Counted from the stretch's first letter, positions 24,001 through 37,519 are shown. The stretch: 64,000 nt of DNA from Glycine soja (GCF_004193775.1 NC_041011.1:42353167-42417166), one strand, 5' to 3'. Program-made: numbers and translations. The notes: generated by a model from the letters alone, not told the origin.

Positions 24001-26084
24001 TTTCGAGTGGCAGAGAAGAAGATAAACACACAACTATATTGGCAAACCATTTAAAGCTGCAGGAACCACAAATAAAGCAAACAGATTATTTTTTTTCAAT
24101 TAGAAAGACAAGTATAATGTATAAGACTATAAGTTATACTTAATGTATAAGTCTTTGAGCTTCCGGTTGTATTTGCAATTTGGTTGCACTGAGGACCACT
24201 TTATTTTAAGGAAATAAGTTTTTCATGTTTCTATTCCCACTAAATCAGTTAAATTCATGATGCTGAAATGAAAGCACATCAAACACATGCATTTTTTTTT
24301 CTTCTAAAAATAGACAAGTAACATCAAGATTTTATACTGTCTCTACAAAATGAACGTTTGAAATCCAAAACTACACCATTTAAACGTAAATTCTGCTTGT
24401 CGTAGGAGGTGATAACACTTCCAAATGAAGTACGCGTACAGGATTGAGGATTGATGTAACTTTTGCACCATTCAGTTACAAAATTTGCAATTCTATTGGA
24501 CTCACTTGCATGCCAAAAGAAACATAAATAACACAATGACATAAAAAATCAGGACACTTGGAAAATTCAAGGCCGCATTCTATAATGTAAACATCACAGT
24601 TTTCGGTTTTTTTAATAAAAAAAAATAGTTAAATAAAAAGTTCGTGCAAGAGGCGGCAAGATGCATAATGACGATCAAACACGAAAATCTTGAGATTGTT
24701 TCAGACTTCCTTGGATTTCTCTCAATATTTTCTGGGGAGCTTCTAATTCCTGATTAGTCCGTGCATTGTCTCGGCTTCTTTGCAAATATTTAACTAATTT
24801 TATGGATGGTGTGTCGTTTATGTACTGCAACAGCAGTCTGCGTGGTTGTCGTGACTTTACTGCATTACTCTTTTACTGATAAATTTGAAATTAAAATTAA
24901 GAAGTATATTTGAAACAAATAAAAATATAAATTAAATTATCAATATATGAGATGAGGATGAAATCCATAATTCAAATAGAGTCATAACTCCTAAAATTTA
25001 TCTGTAACTCCTAAAAAATCTCTCATTAACGAATAACTCCTAAAATACTTGAAAGGATTAGAAAGACCAAAGGTTTTTTTTTCCTTTTATTTTATAAAAC
25101 CAAGTGATTACAATCATTTATTTCAATTAGCAATCAATTAATTTGTCCTTATTAACTCTTGGATTGAATTTTAGATCAATATAATTGATTGTCCTAATTT
25201 TATAATCAATTATACTTAATGTGTAATATATTATTTTTGAAACAAAATATTTCTGAAAACCAAGTAGAGATCAAATAATTAGTTAAAATAATTCATAGTT
25301 GATTATTGTTAAAATTTGAAATGAATAATCACAGTTTTAAAATCGCCACAAATTATCTTTTTAAATTTTTAACGAACATGTTCTCAGTTAAATAAGACAT
25401 CCAAATGATAAGGACTAAATACAAAAAATATAATGATTATTATTTATTAGGAATCAAAATAAAATTTAAAAATTTATTGAAATCAAAAACATATTTAAGT
25501 CTTTTTTTTCTCTCTCTATCTCTATCTTTCATCCATACATCTCAAAAATGAAAAAATTGTCAGATAGTCCTGGACTACATGGCTCCTGCTAATATTTAGA
25601 TGACATATAATTGAATATTTTCTTTCTAGTAATTTATTAAGTTTAAATGTTTTTAAACAAATATTAGTTGTACTTTGGACAAGTGGTAATCCAGGATTAC
25701 CTTTTTTCTTCTTCTAATGGGGTGGGTTTACCATTTTTGTAATTCAAGATGACACAGTTGTCCAATAACAAACAGAAACGGAATACAAAATAATAAAAAT
25801 AAGATATTCCTCAAATATAAGAGTGAGCATGAATGATGAATCTATAGAACTCAATATTAAATGAATTTTCTAACGTACCCTGTGGCAATGGCAAAATTAC
25901 AAGAAGATTATCTAGTTCCATTTCAATTTTTGATCCTATGAGCACCCAGAAAATATAAAACTCATTTATTGCAACAATAAGGATACCCCACATTCTGCTG
26001 TTCTATGGATAGTACTTGTCTTTCACATATCAACAGATCATAAACTACACATATACATTCTGTCATTTACCTGGTTTATATTTC
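24001..26084. other. Intergenic DNA between convergent genes
   Basis: Holds the 3' UTR of alpha-galactosidase copy 2 and, at the right end, the 3' UTR of the TEX2-like gene on the other strand. In between is AT-rich DNA with short frames only. I see no transposon ends. Confidence 0.55.
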
Positions 26085-29000
26085 TTATGGTCCTCGCATC
26101 TTCTCAACAATGTGCCTGCTCTTTTCTTCAATGTGACGCCTTTTCTCTTCCAATTTCTCGCTCATCTTCTTTCCCAGATCAAGCATCCTTTCCCTTCTCC
26201 CCATTTTCTTTGGCAGTCCATCCTCATGTTCAACAGAATGATTTTGTTTCGGCATCACCACACTGTGTTGTGATTGGGACTCAGAATTATTCTCTATATT
26301 TTGTTCATTAGTTTCAAGTAGTTTGTCATTCTGTATCAATGATGTCCTAAATTCTTTAATATCGCTGGTTTTTTTAGGTTTGTCATTCTCTAACAATGGT
26401 GTATTCTGTTCTTCCAAACTCCGGCTGCTTTCTAGTGTTACTGAATTAGAGGAACTTAATGGAAGTTCTAGAGAATTTGATGATGTCCTAGTTGCTTCTT
26501 GACTAGATTCAGTACTCTCTGGATTTTGTTGTTTGTGCTCTGGATCATTACTTGAGGTGCTTGCACCAACCTCCAAACTAGCTTCCACTCCACCAGAAGG
26601 TTGATTATTGGTATCAATTGAAGTGGATCTCTCGTTTCCATATTCTTGGTTAATCCATATGAATGGAGCAACAGTTCGAGGAACCCAATCATCCTTTTCT
26701 GCTAACATCCATGGAATGCATAAACTTTCACAATTTGGGAGCACCAAAGTTTCTCGAACTCCTGTCTGCAGGAACAAAATTAAATTCAGTTTGCAAGCAT
26801 TAGCTGCTCTTATCTTTTCTAAAGAGATGAAAGTTCATACGTATTTCTCAGTCTGTGCTGCAGTTATACTTTTTAAAGAGATATGAAGTTAAAACATATT
26901 TCTCAGTCTGTTATAAGTGTGACCAAGATTAAGGATATACAAGTATTTGGTGTTGAACACAAGTTAAAGAAGGTTCTCTGTTAGAGAGAAGAAAGGATAC
27001 AACAGAGGAAAAACACTGTAGTTGTACTCCTCTAAACAAACTCCAAAGAAAGAAAGAAAAAAACAAGGTATCTTTTGAAAACATATACATTATTATGAAT
27101 TTATGATAGACCAGAAAGTAGTTAGGAATAGTTGGGTGGTTGAAGATAGGTAGGGAATTAGCTTAAATAGGAGGAGAGTTAGAAAAATAGCCATTCTGTT
27201 ATGTTACCATTTGATAAACTGAGCATTATCTCTGTTATAGAAAGGGGAAACCTTGGAAGGATAAACTTTTGCTTAGGTTCTTCGTAATTCAGTAAACACT
27301 GTCAAAGCATTGTTTTTCATTTTCTTTCTCTGTTTTTTCTAGTCTCTCTAAGTTTCCTAACACATAACTATTAACGAAGGATTTTGTTAAAGAGGAGACC
27401 AGATGTAAAAGGGAAGAAAAGCACTCTGTACTCTAAGCAAACTCCAAAGAAAATATTCACTTCTCAAATTTTGAAAGCACACATTATCCTCAGTCCTCAC
27501 TACATCTGGAGAAGGATGGTACTATCTTTGATTACAGCATGTTTATTTTAGGCAAATTACACCATACCACTTTATCTAATATAGATGTTGTTTTATCTTC
27601 CAACCAAGTGGATGAGGAGTAGTAGAACTATGTTACTATAGCAAACTTCAAATGTAACATGCATCAATATTATTTTCTTCAGTCCTAGATTGAAAATACT
27701 CATCGTGGAATAAAGATAATTTATATTTTTAAGTAGTTTAAATGATAAGCATTTCCATAAGACCAACAATACTTTGTGGTATAGAATGCCAGGTGACTAA
27801 GTGCCAATAAGAGCATACAAGTTAAAGTTGCAAGGATGAAAATTTTGTTGTGGATGAGTGGACATAAATGAAATATTAGAAATGAATGTATCGGGGAAAA
27901 GATTATAGAATCTTACTTCTTGATTTGGACATGTAAGAAGACCAACAGAGGCCCTAATAAGAAGAGTCAATCATAGAGGATAACCTGATAAATGGAGGTA
28001 GATAAAGACCAAGGAAAACTCTAAGAAAACCCATTAAAAAAGACTTTGGTTCAAATGGTGTCATTTAATGTAGCCAACCCACCCAGTTGAAAAAGGATTT
28101 TGTTGTTGCTAGATGATATAAGAATAGCATAACAACATCTTGCACTTTTGATCAAATTTATGGAAAATGAATTTCCCCCTTTTCTCAGTAATAAGAGAAG
28201 ATTCTACAGAGAGGCAAATACATAAATTTGAAAACCTTAATAATAAAACAGCAAGGCTATAGGTATTTTGAGAATACGTCTTCTTAAAGACCAATGCTTA
28301 ACGATGGCTCTGATGGGCCGTTTGGCTAGAATAAACAATAATGAGATCACTGTTTTAGTAAATGATGCGTAAAAGGGTAGTGATGACATTTATCCACAAG
28401 AAGCACAGCAAACTCTTGAAATAGCAGAAGCTAATTTGAATAAGGCGGAAGGCAAGAGACAAACAATTGAGGCAAATCTAGCTCTTAGACGAGTCCGGAC
28501 ACGAGTAGAGGCTATCAATGTGATTTCATAACAAGTAGTCTACAATTTGAATTCTTTCAATAAAGTTATAAATCATAATGGAAAGAGACTAAGAGAGTCA
28601 GTCGTACCTTTATCCTATTGACCAGGAATAAAGCAAAATGTGCACTGGTTATCTTATGTTCTCCAACAGATGACTCCAAGTTGAAATCAATGTCTGGCAT
28701 TGATGTGAAACCATACCACAATCGATCAGAGGGAGGTGGCTTTATATGCAAGCGCATTGTTCCTCTAAGAGAAGTGACTCTTATTGCCAAAGAGAGAGGA
28801 ACCTTTTGATAAGAAATAATCAGTTACTTTGAGAATGAACGTGTATGAATGAATAAGAAAATACTCAAAGACAACATTTGTTGCCAAATCCAGAATTTTT
28901 ACAGTTAAACACTGCACATGCAGAGCCAACAAAAACGAAAGTAAAGATAACATACAGAATCAGAAAAAAAAAAAAAAAACATTGACCTATGCACATTAAT

Positions 29001-32000
29001 TAGATTAATCGTCCAGAAATTCAAATAGATATATATACCAAAATTAATTAAAGGCAAAAGTTAAATTTACACAACCAAAATTCCTTTTGCATGTTTGCTC
29101 TCAGTATATAGATGCCAATTTATCCCCCGAATCATAACAATACCTTATGGGTTGCCTTGTTTGACGTTTGGGTTAGCAGAACGAAAGAAAAACTTAGTGG
29201 AAATGTACGGTGGTTTCAGTTCTAACAAAGCCTTTGAAATTCCAGAACATCAAGGAGCAATTATTAATCACAGTCCTACTTTATTATAGAAACGTTCATT
29301 AATCCTAGAGGTTGCTTTTTCAGGGGGGTATACGTTTATGAAAAAAATTATCCAGAATATATAGGTGTCTGAATACAAAGAGGAGATATTGTCTGACAAA
29401 AAGTTATAATAGAGAAATTCAGTATAATTTTGTTGGAAAGTCGCCATAATTGCAGCCTAGTAGGGTTAGTTGCCAGTGTCTCAAAGAGGGCCACCTATGA
29501 AGGGGCTGGCCAGAAAGGCTAAGTTAAGCATTGTAAAGTGCAACTTCAGGGGCATCGACTCTCAGGGGGTTGAGATCCACATTGATTAGAGATAATGCCA
29601 ATGAAGTCCTTATAAAACTTGGGCAGTCCTCACCTTACAAGTCAGTTTTGTGGAGGTGAGTTAGGCCCTAGGCCAAATTGTAAGAAATTTCTAACATCAA
29701 AGGGGCCATAGGGTAATTTACCAGGAGAAAGGAAAAGAGCAATGCACCCATTTATTTAATATAACCACACAACATAATCAAAATAGCAAAACTCCAATAA
29801 TGAAAGAAATAGACTGCAAAAAGTGCCGTGGGAAGAAGCAACCAAAGGAATAAAGGAGGGAATAATAGACAGAGGGTACCTGTGAAACCTGTTTGGCAAC
29901 AGAATTTAATATAGATTTCCATCTTGATCCTTGATTTAGGGAAGACATAGTTCTCTTAAAGCTCCTGGAAACATCTGTTTAGAGAAAAACAAGATACACA
30001 TCACAATATCAATCTAAAAACATTATACCGCACAACCTAGGTATGACAATATTCTCTCCTCCACATTTTGGAAATTTACTATTTAAGCAGTCTAGCAGCA
30101 GTAGAAAAACCATTAAGGCATTCTCTGGTAAAAACAAAGGGGGAGGGGGGAGTTCTCATGAAAAGCATATAATTTCTTTGCCATTGTTTCAATTGGAAAA
30201 TCTTGTGAACTAAAAAAAAGCACCACAGATGGTATGACATAGGATTTGGAAGCCCTAGCCCATAATCTCCATCTACCTGTGTACTTTGTTTATAGCATGT
30301 GGAAATTGTAGTAAATGAGTAAAACATGGATATGCTAACAAGTAACAACCTTAGAAAGTGGTATGACCATAGGTGGCAAATAGGCGACCAATTAAGTTCA
30401 AGTGAGATTTCAGGAAGTAAGAAAAGGAGCATAAATAATTAGGTTGTATTTGACTCATGTACTAACCAGAGTTCCAATCACCATCTTCTTTTTGCTCTTG
30501 TACATCATTCGTTCTTTCTGCAAAATTCAATTGCTCTCCAAAATATTTAAAACCTTCTAGAAGATCTGATGGGACAGCTCCAGCATTGTTTGGCTGTGGA
30601 TTTGAGTCTTCTGTCCCTGCATGGAGCTCTAGTTCACGAACTTCAAGCCTTGTTTCAATCTCTAATAGAGCACCTCCAGAATATTCAATGTCGACTTCTA
30701 CAGCCCATACCTCACTCATTTCCATAGGAAGAACTCTCATTCCTACAATGCAAGGTGGAACATTCCCAGTATTGATATTGGTACAGATGACTTCACCAAT
30801 ATAACCAGGAGTTCTCATATTGGACAATGTTCTCTGCAAAAAAGAAAACAAAAGCATCGTTTATCCCATAAGTTTTGTGTGGGGGAGTTCTCTGTAAACA
30901 AACAGAAGTAATCAGTATTTATCTCTTAACAAAAAAACCATAATGGAATGAAGTCCACTTCACAAATATGGGGGCCGGGGTGGGAGGGGCTCATGTTTAC
31001 ACAAATAAGCACAGCTCCAATACAAACAAATGTTGAAATTAAGCAATACTTTCTTTTATTGACTATGTTAAGAAAAAAAGAAAAAAAAACACTGACAATG
31101 GGCCGACTTCCTTTTTGAACTGCTTCATATAGTGTGATATAGAATCTACCACCATATCAGTTAAGGTGACAAAATTACTCTGTAGGTAAGAGACTTAGAA
31201 AGGATAGAATCTTTTATATTCTTAAAATTTTTAAGCTTAACAGAGTCCTGCTTATACTGGTAAACTTGAGGTTTAAGACCTACCAGCAATGGAGGGATTT
31301 CATTCAGATAGATATAAACATCATGTTAAGAAATTAATATACATAAGTTGCTAGAAATTGGTACCTAGACAAAATGATACATTTTTTCACAAAAAACAAA
31401 CAACAAAACTCACGCTAAAACAAGTAAAAATCAAATGGGAAAAGCTTAAACCTGAATCATTGCTTGCACGGATCTCTTCAACTGCTCATTTCCTTTTGCA
31501 TCAAAAAAGAGCCGGGAAATCAACAAATTCCAACATAATGTTCCTTCATCAATACCAAACTTCACATCGTCTACCATGGAATTTTTAAGAGGCTTTGATG
31601 TAGAAGCAGTCTTCAAAAAGCCAGTACCCAAAATTGCATCTTGGCAAGCACGAAGCTTCTCGGTATTCTTTTTCTCTTCATTACCTGACAATGAAGTCCA
31701 AGTTGATATATTTTCCAAACCAACTCGGGAAGTTCTTCTAGCAACCTTTTTGAAAAATTGACGAACCTTTGAGGAAGAACCATCAGGCTTACTAGCCCTT
31801 TCTATTACCTCAACACTTGATTCCACTGATGGTTTCATAAAGGAATGGTATACAGCATTCAAGGATGTCAGATAAGTATGAAACTCTTCATCCAACTGGG
31901 TAAACCATTTGATTTTTTCCTTTTGATCACATGAAGCCAGATACAGGGCCTTACACCATGCCTCTTTCTCCCATGAAGTGTCAAGATATATATAAATAGT

Positions 32001-33502
32001 TTTGTTTCCATTGTATATGACAGAGTTCGTGTTTTCCACTTTGATAGGGAACATTTTTGCCCTGTAAGATTCATCACCAAACAAATAAGAACTTGAGTTG
32101 AAGCATCAAGCTTCCTAAATAAATGACCAATAATTATAACAAAATTTTATCTTTTCAATATCATTTGACTTACGAAGTTAGGACACCCAATATCCAAGTG
32201 ATCTCAATTCACAAGTTACTTTTTATTTTAAGCAGTATGCAAGGCACAAAGGAACTGAGATTTCTCCACGCCAAATTAAATATCAGGGAAGCCTTAAAAA
32301 ATAACCCCATTATTACATTGTCTAAGCTGTGAGATATACATAAGTGGAATGGTGACTCTAGCATAATCAATTGAGGATCATATTTTCTGCAACTTGTAAC
32401 ATTGCTCAAGGATGATAGCCATGATTTCACATGCATAGTAGCTTAGCATTCAAAGAAAATTTTCATTATCTGCTAGCTAGGCAGTAAGTGAAGTTGAGAA
32501 AGATATTCACTACTGTAATTCATGGCACCTGTTAGAGAATTTTGACACTTCTTGTCTTCACATTCCAACTATTAAGGTTCATTCATACATGCATGCGCAG
32601 TTAAGAGAAGAAGTGGAAAACTCAAGGTAAGTGGTGAGACAAAAAAAGGAGGGAGAAGAATGTACATGAAATTCACCTAACAAAGAGCATATGTTAGATA
32701 GAATACGATGCTAGTAACATTTGCCACTTCTTGGGAACTCATGGAACAGCCTTGATAATAAATAAGCATTTAAAGTCAAAAGCTGGTCAGTGGTCACAGT
32801 AATTTTGCTAGTCAATCCATATTGCATACCAAATAATACCACCCAATTGAAGAGCCCTCCACACCACATTACCATTTTCTTGAAGAAAGAATTGATGCTG
32901 ACACAGCTTGAACTGCACAGCCCTTGAGTTCAATCGTCGTGTGCAAACCATCCGCTTCTCTAAGAATAAGTGATTGACCCTTGATTTGTCCATACGTCTT
33001 AACAGGGGAAACCTCCAAGGTCTCCTTTTTCCTTTTTTGCTCCCTTGACGGTTTTGAAATCTTTCCTGATTCTAGAACCCAAACCACACCCTGAAAAAGA
33101 GCTTGAAAATTTAACGGATCAGACGTACCAAACTTCCTTTTCCAAAGTTTTCAACCATATTTCCATGTAAGATCATTATAATAACTAATTACTTAATAAT
33201 CAGCATATATAGACCATTGAGACATCCCAAAATTACTTATTTTACAAAGCTAGGCAACACATAGGTAAGTATACTCAGTTTGGTGAATTAGTGCTAACCT
33301 GCTTTCTATAAGCAAAATCCAGAGACTGTTGGGGATCAAGCAGTGCCGTAGTCGGGGTTTTGGAAGAGAAGTAGGCTTCGTCATTATTGATCTTGTGCCG
33401 CAACCGTTTCATGATCCATAACAACCCCAGAGCTTCCACAGCAACAACTGTTAACACCCCGAGACCGAACCCCACCAGAATCAAACCCAAAAGCGTAGCC
33501 AT
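26085..33502 (-). CDS. TEX2-like SMP-domain lipid-transfer protein
   Basis: A likely ER-anchored lipid-transfer protein at membrane contact sites, of the TEX2/Nvj2 type (DUF2404 in older plant annotation). Minus-strand exons are 33299-33502, 32873-33090, 31452-32061, 30467-30833, 29880-29974, 28608-28802 and 26085-26765, coding 789 residues, close to plant relatives as I recall them. Residues 4-30 form one hydrophobic N-terminal segment ([17 protein letters not shown] start). A PH-like region spans about 69-180 ([15 protein letters not shown] near its end). The SMP domain runs from about 318 ([13 protein letters not shown]) to about 565 ([19 protein letters not shown]). Then come [18 protein letters not shown], a Ser/Glu/Asn-rich linker and a charged, probably coiled C-terminus. 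All introns are GT-AG. Introns 5 and 6 carry insertions, listed separately. A Copia element ends about 200 bp upstream. Confidence 0.92.
27856..28113 (+). mobile_element. LINE reverse-transcriptase 3' fragment, decayed
   Basis: In intron 6 of the TEX2-like gene, in the opposite orientation. Across several frames and stops the plus strand still shows the C-terminal signature of plant LINE-type polymerases. WMSGH then RNE appear near 27,854-27,890, [15 protein letters not shown] at 27,923-27,967, RPRKTLRK at about 28,008-28,031, and a tail resembling ADPTQLGKG before a GTTGTTG run at about 28,072-28,110. It is a truncated dead copy. The motif match is from memory of the family. Confidence 0.7.
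28249..28531 (+). pseudogene. atpE: Nuclear plastid DNA: chloroplast atpE fragment
   Basis: The plus strand encodes the second half of the chloroplast ATP synthase epsilon subunit. GILRIRL (about 28262-28282) is followed by [17 protein letters not shown], and then [15 protein letters not shown] and [17 protein letters not shown], ending RVEAINVIS with a stop at 28529-28531. In-frame TAA at 28370-28372 replaces the usual Glu codon, and there is a small insertion after RIRL. The piece starts without the N-terminal part, and nuclear intron sequence surrounds it. It lies in intron 6 of the TEX2-like gene, antisense to it. It is best read as a nuclear insertion of plastid DNA (NUPT), not a gene. 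Confidence 0.9.
29431..29696. mobile_element. Solo-LTR- or TRIM-like insert in intron 5
   Basis: A 266-bp segment begins TGTTGGAAAG and ends TTTCTAACA, the TG...CA form of an LTR. Its composition differs from the AT-rich intron around it, and its core (CCTCACCTTACAAGTCAGTT) resembles a common legume repeat. The flanks AATTT and TCAAA do not give a target duplication, so the borders are uncertain. It lies inside intron 5 of the TEX2-like gene. Confidence 0.45.
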
Positions 33503-33707
33503 TTCAGACCTCTGAGCAGCAACGATGAAAATGGGAACTTGTACGTATTAGTCTCTTACTAGTTAAGTTAGTAAGAAAGAGGAACGAGCGCGTTGATGTT
33601 GATGTGACACAACAGAGACACGTTCACCAGCTATTATTCAATTATTCAAACTGTTATCAAATCTAAGTAACTATGACCCTTTTTTAAGTAAATAAAAAAT
33701 AACTAAA

Positions 33708-33899
33708 TATTAAGAAAATGGTAACGGGTGATCTTCTGAGACGACGTGAATAACTATATAATTTTTTCTATATTTTTTTATGATTATTGAAGATAAAATA
33801 TTAAAAAGAATCACAAATAAAAAAAGAAAAAATAAACAGGGATTTAGATCAATTATAATTCAAATCATAATTAATCCCTACAATTAATGGATTCTAACA
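33708..33899 (-). repeat. 3' LTR of Copia element 2
   Basis: It starts TATTAAGAAAATGGTAACGG, matching TGTTAAGAAAATGGTATCGG at 37520, with the first G changed to A. It ends TTCTAACA, followed by CCTCCTGTC, which on the minus strand is a purine-rich GACAGGAGG tract (PPT). Confidence 0.7.
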
Positions 33900-34000
33900 C
33901 CTCCTGTCAAATTGGTGCATGAATGTTACATTTTTAACTTGTCAAGAAAACTATTAAGAGCCTTGGATGCTACTACCTTGATCAGCATATCAACAAGTTG

Positions 34001-37000
34001 TTATTCTAATTTTACAAAAGGAAAGACAATAATACAATCTTCAATCTTCTCTTTGATGAAATGCTTGTCAATTTCCACATGTTTTGTACGATCATATTGG
34101 ACGGGGTTGTTAGCAATCTCTATGGCTGATTTATTATCATAATAAAGATTCATTGCATCCTTTTGTTTATATCCAATATCCTTCAAGAGACTTCTAATCC
34201 ATAACAGTTCACATATCTCAACTGACATCCCTCTAAACTCTGCTTCAGCACTTGATCTAGCAACTACTTGTTGCTTTACTTCTCCAAGTTACTAGATTTC
34301 CTCCCACAAAAGTGAAGTAGCCAGTGATAGACCTTTTGTCATCTGTTGATCCAACCCAACCAACATCAGTGTAACCCTTAACTTTGAGGTGACTATGATT
34401 TGAGAATAACAAACATTTTTATGGTGGAGATTTTAGGTACCTTAATATTTGTTCAATAGTATCCATATGCGGTTTTTTGTGTCAAGCATAAATTGGCTCA
34501 TGACATTGACTGCATATGCTATGTTTGGTCTAGTATGAGACAAGTAAATTAGCTTTCCCACTAGTCTTTGATATCTTCCTCTATCTACATTGGTTGCATC
34601 AACATAATGAAAATTCTTGTGATTTTGTTCTATGGGAGTATCAATTGGTTTACACCCAAGCATTCCTATTTCAACTAACAAGTCTAAAACATATTTTCTT
34701 TAAGAAAGGAAGATACCATGCTTAGACCTTGTAACTCCGATCCCTAAAAAATATTTGAGATCTCCAAGTTGTTTCATGTCAAATTCAAAAGCTAAATATC
34801 TCTTTGAAATTTCATCAAGATCATCTCCGGTCACAAGCATATCATCAACATATATTATCAATGCAGTGATTTTACCTTGATTTTGCTTGAGAAACAAGGT
34901 ATGATCAGTATTGTTTTGTGTGTAACCAAAAAACTTCATAGATTTTATAAATCTTCCAAACCAAGCTCTTGGTGATTGTTTCAATCCGTATAAGGCCTTT
35001 TTAAGCTTACACATCAAAGGAATATTTGAGTACTTTGGTATACCGGGAAAAGGATCCTTTTAAACTTCTTTCACTAAATTTCCATGTAAAAAGACATTTT
35101 TTACATCGAATTGAAGAAGTGGCCAATCTTGATTTGCTGCTAGTGATAATAACACCCTTACTCTATTGAGCTTTGCAACTGGTGCAAAGATTTCTTGGTA
35201 ATCAACCCCAAAGGATTGAGTGTAACCTTTTGCAACTTGTCTTGCTTTATATCTTTCCACACTTCCATCAGCTTTATGTTTGACGGTAAACACCCATCTA
35301 CAACCAATTGTACTCTTTCCATCCAGTAAGGTTACAAGTTCCCAAGTAGCATTTTTCTCCAATGCTTCCATTTTTTGTTTTCATTGCCTAGATCCACCTA
35401 GAATCTGCTAGAGTTTCCTGCAAATTACTAGGAGTAAAGGCAGTAAATAATTGAGATACGAAATTGACATATGACTTGGACAACTTTTCAGATGACACGT
35501 AGTTGTTTATGGGGTATTTGACCTTACAATTAAGAATGAGTTCATACTTAATTGGGGGTTGTTCTCTATTAGTACAAGGTGGAAGAGTGTAAGGGCTTAC
35601 TATAGGGTCAGAATTTGGGGTAGAAGAGACATTGCATTGTATATCAGTAGAAACATAATTTTGTGTATCAGCAATAGAATGAAATGGAGTAAGAGTTTTA
35701 AGTGATACCTCTACAAAATTATTTTCGGATTGGATCAATAGTGGATTTGAGGTTGAAGGAGAGATTATACTATCATCTTCGACCATATTCTCATTTACAT
35801 TATTCTGATTTAATCCTCCATGTTCTCATCTCCATTATCTTGAATTTCATCCTCTGTTGTTGTTGGCATAACATCAAATAACCCGATATCTTGGTCAAGT
35901 CTATCATGATTCTACACCTCCAAATCACACCTCCTTTGAGCAGAATAATGAAGTGTTTTCAAGGGAAAAAACATTTCATGCTCATGAAATGTAATATCCA
36001 TTGATACAAAAAATCTTTTTGTAGATGGATGATAGGCCTTATATCCCTTTTGAGTGGTGTTGTATCCCAAAAAACACATTTCATTGCTCTAGATTCTAAT
36101 TTTGTTCATTGGCGAGGATGCAAATGCACATATATGACACAACAAAAAATATGGGGTGGTAAATGATTGAAAAAATTAAGGGTGAAATGATGAGAAAGGA
36201 CATCAAGAGGTCTTTTAAAGTTTGACACACCCGAGGGAACTCTAATAATAAGATAAACTGCAGAGCTTAAAGTTTCACCCCATAAGTAAGAAGGAATATT
36301 ACCACTAATCAATAGTGATCTAGTAACCTCCAAAAGATGTTTATTTTTTCTCTCGGCTACTCCATTTTGCTTAGGGGAATTAGGACACGATGTTTGATGA
36401 AGAATACCAAGAGATTTCATAAAATTTGTCAACTCATTTTTGTAGTATTCCCCTCCATTATTAGACTTGACTATCTTTATTGAAGTATTAAATTGTGTGC
36501 TTATCATTTTGTGAAAAACTTGAAAAACATTACACACATCACTTTTGCATTTAAGAAGGTATAACAAATCATTCTTGTACAATTATCCACAAATGTCACA
36601 AACCATCGCATTCCATTATGTGTGGGAAGAGGGGCAGGTTCCCAAACATCAGAGTGAATAATAGAGAAATGAGCATTAGCTCTATTGTTATTTATAGGAA
36701 AAGTAACGCGATGACTTTTTGCCATTACACAAGTTTCACATTTAAAATCAGAGATATGAGAATGGCTAAACAATGAAGGAAATAATCTCTTAAGGTAGCT
36801 AAAGATGGATGTCCTAATCGCTTATGTCATTGTCAAATATCTCTTTTATTCTTAGTTTGTGTTTCATCACTTATAGAGTGAGTCAGTATTTTTCCTTTGG
36901 TATATTGAGAATTACCTTCAAGATAGTATAATCCTTCACTTCTTTTACCACTGCTAATCTTCTCATTCATATGTATATTTTGTAGAGTACAATATGTGGG

Positions 37001-37220
37001 AAAGAAAAAGAAAACACAATTATGTGACTTGGTTAATTGACTAACAGAGAGAAGATTGCAATTGAGAGAAGGAACAAAAAACACATTAAAAATGGATAAC
37101 AAGGGAGAAATGGATATTGTACCACTAACCATCAGCGTTTATAATGGCTGAAAGAGGACCATTAGAGGAGAACTGTGTAAACATATTTCTATCATAAGTC
37201 TTATGATTTGTTACACCTGT
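34001..37220 (-). pseudogene. Copia pol remnant (element 2)
   Basis: Protease: IIDTGVTNH around 37,190-37,216, preceded by a stop. Pre-integrase and integrase fragments lie at 36,106-36,773 (CETCVMAKSHR, HSDVW, NGGEYY, PKQNGVAERKN) and show an overlapping frameshift near 36,550. Reverse transcriptase lies at 34,442-35,371 (RYKARQVAKGYTQ, LKQSPRAW, YVDDMLVTG). RNase H-like sequence at 34,001-34,228 has DNKSAIEIANNP and RTKHVEIDKHFI. Multiple stops and shifts separate these pieces, so there is no functional product. Confidence 0.88.
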
Positions 37221-37506
37221 GTCAATTATCTAATCACTACCCTTAGTAACAACAAAAACCCCACAAATTGGTTGAAATGTACCTAACTTAGTAACAAATC
37301 CAATAGCGACTGTGGAGTTGTCCTTGGAAGACTCTACCTTTTTTCCTTTTGGATGTTATTAAGGATAATTTGTACCATCAAAATGCTCAGGTGTGAGGAT
37401 TGAAGACAAATCCGGCATATGTGGAGCAGAACCTGATCTATTTGACCTATTTTTCATTTTTGTATTCATAAGCTAATCTCCAATACCTAAAAAGGTAATT
37501 GGAGTT

Positions 37507-37519
37507 GGCTTTGATACCA
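37507..37519 (-). other. Primer-binding site of Copia element 2
   Basis: On the minus strand TGGTATCAAAGCC directly abuts the 5' LTR, close to the initiator tRNA-Met type used by Copia elements. It fixes the right LTR boundary at 37520. Confidence 0.75.

Noticed and set aside
28618..28809. Plus-strand ORF of 63 codons
   Set aside because: Antisense shadow of exon 6 of the TEX2-like gene, whose frame continues across splice sites.
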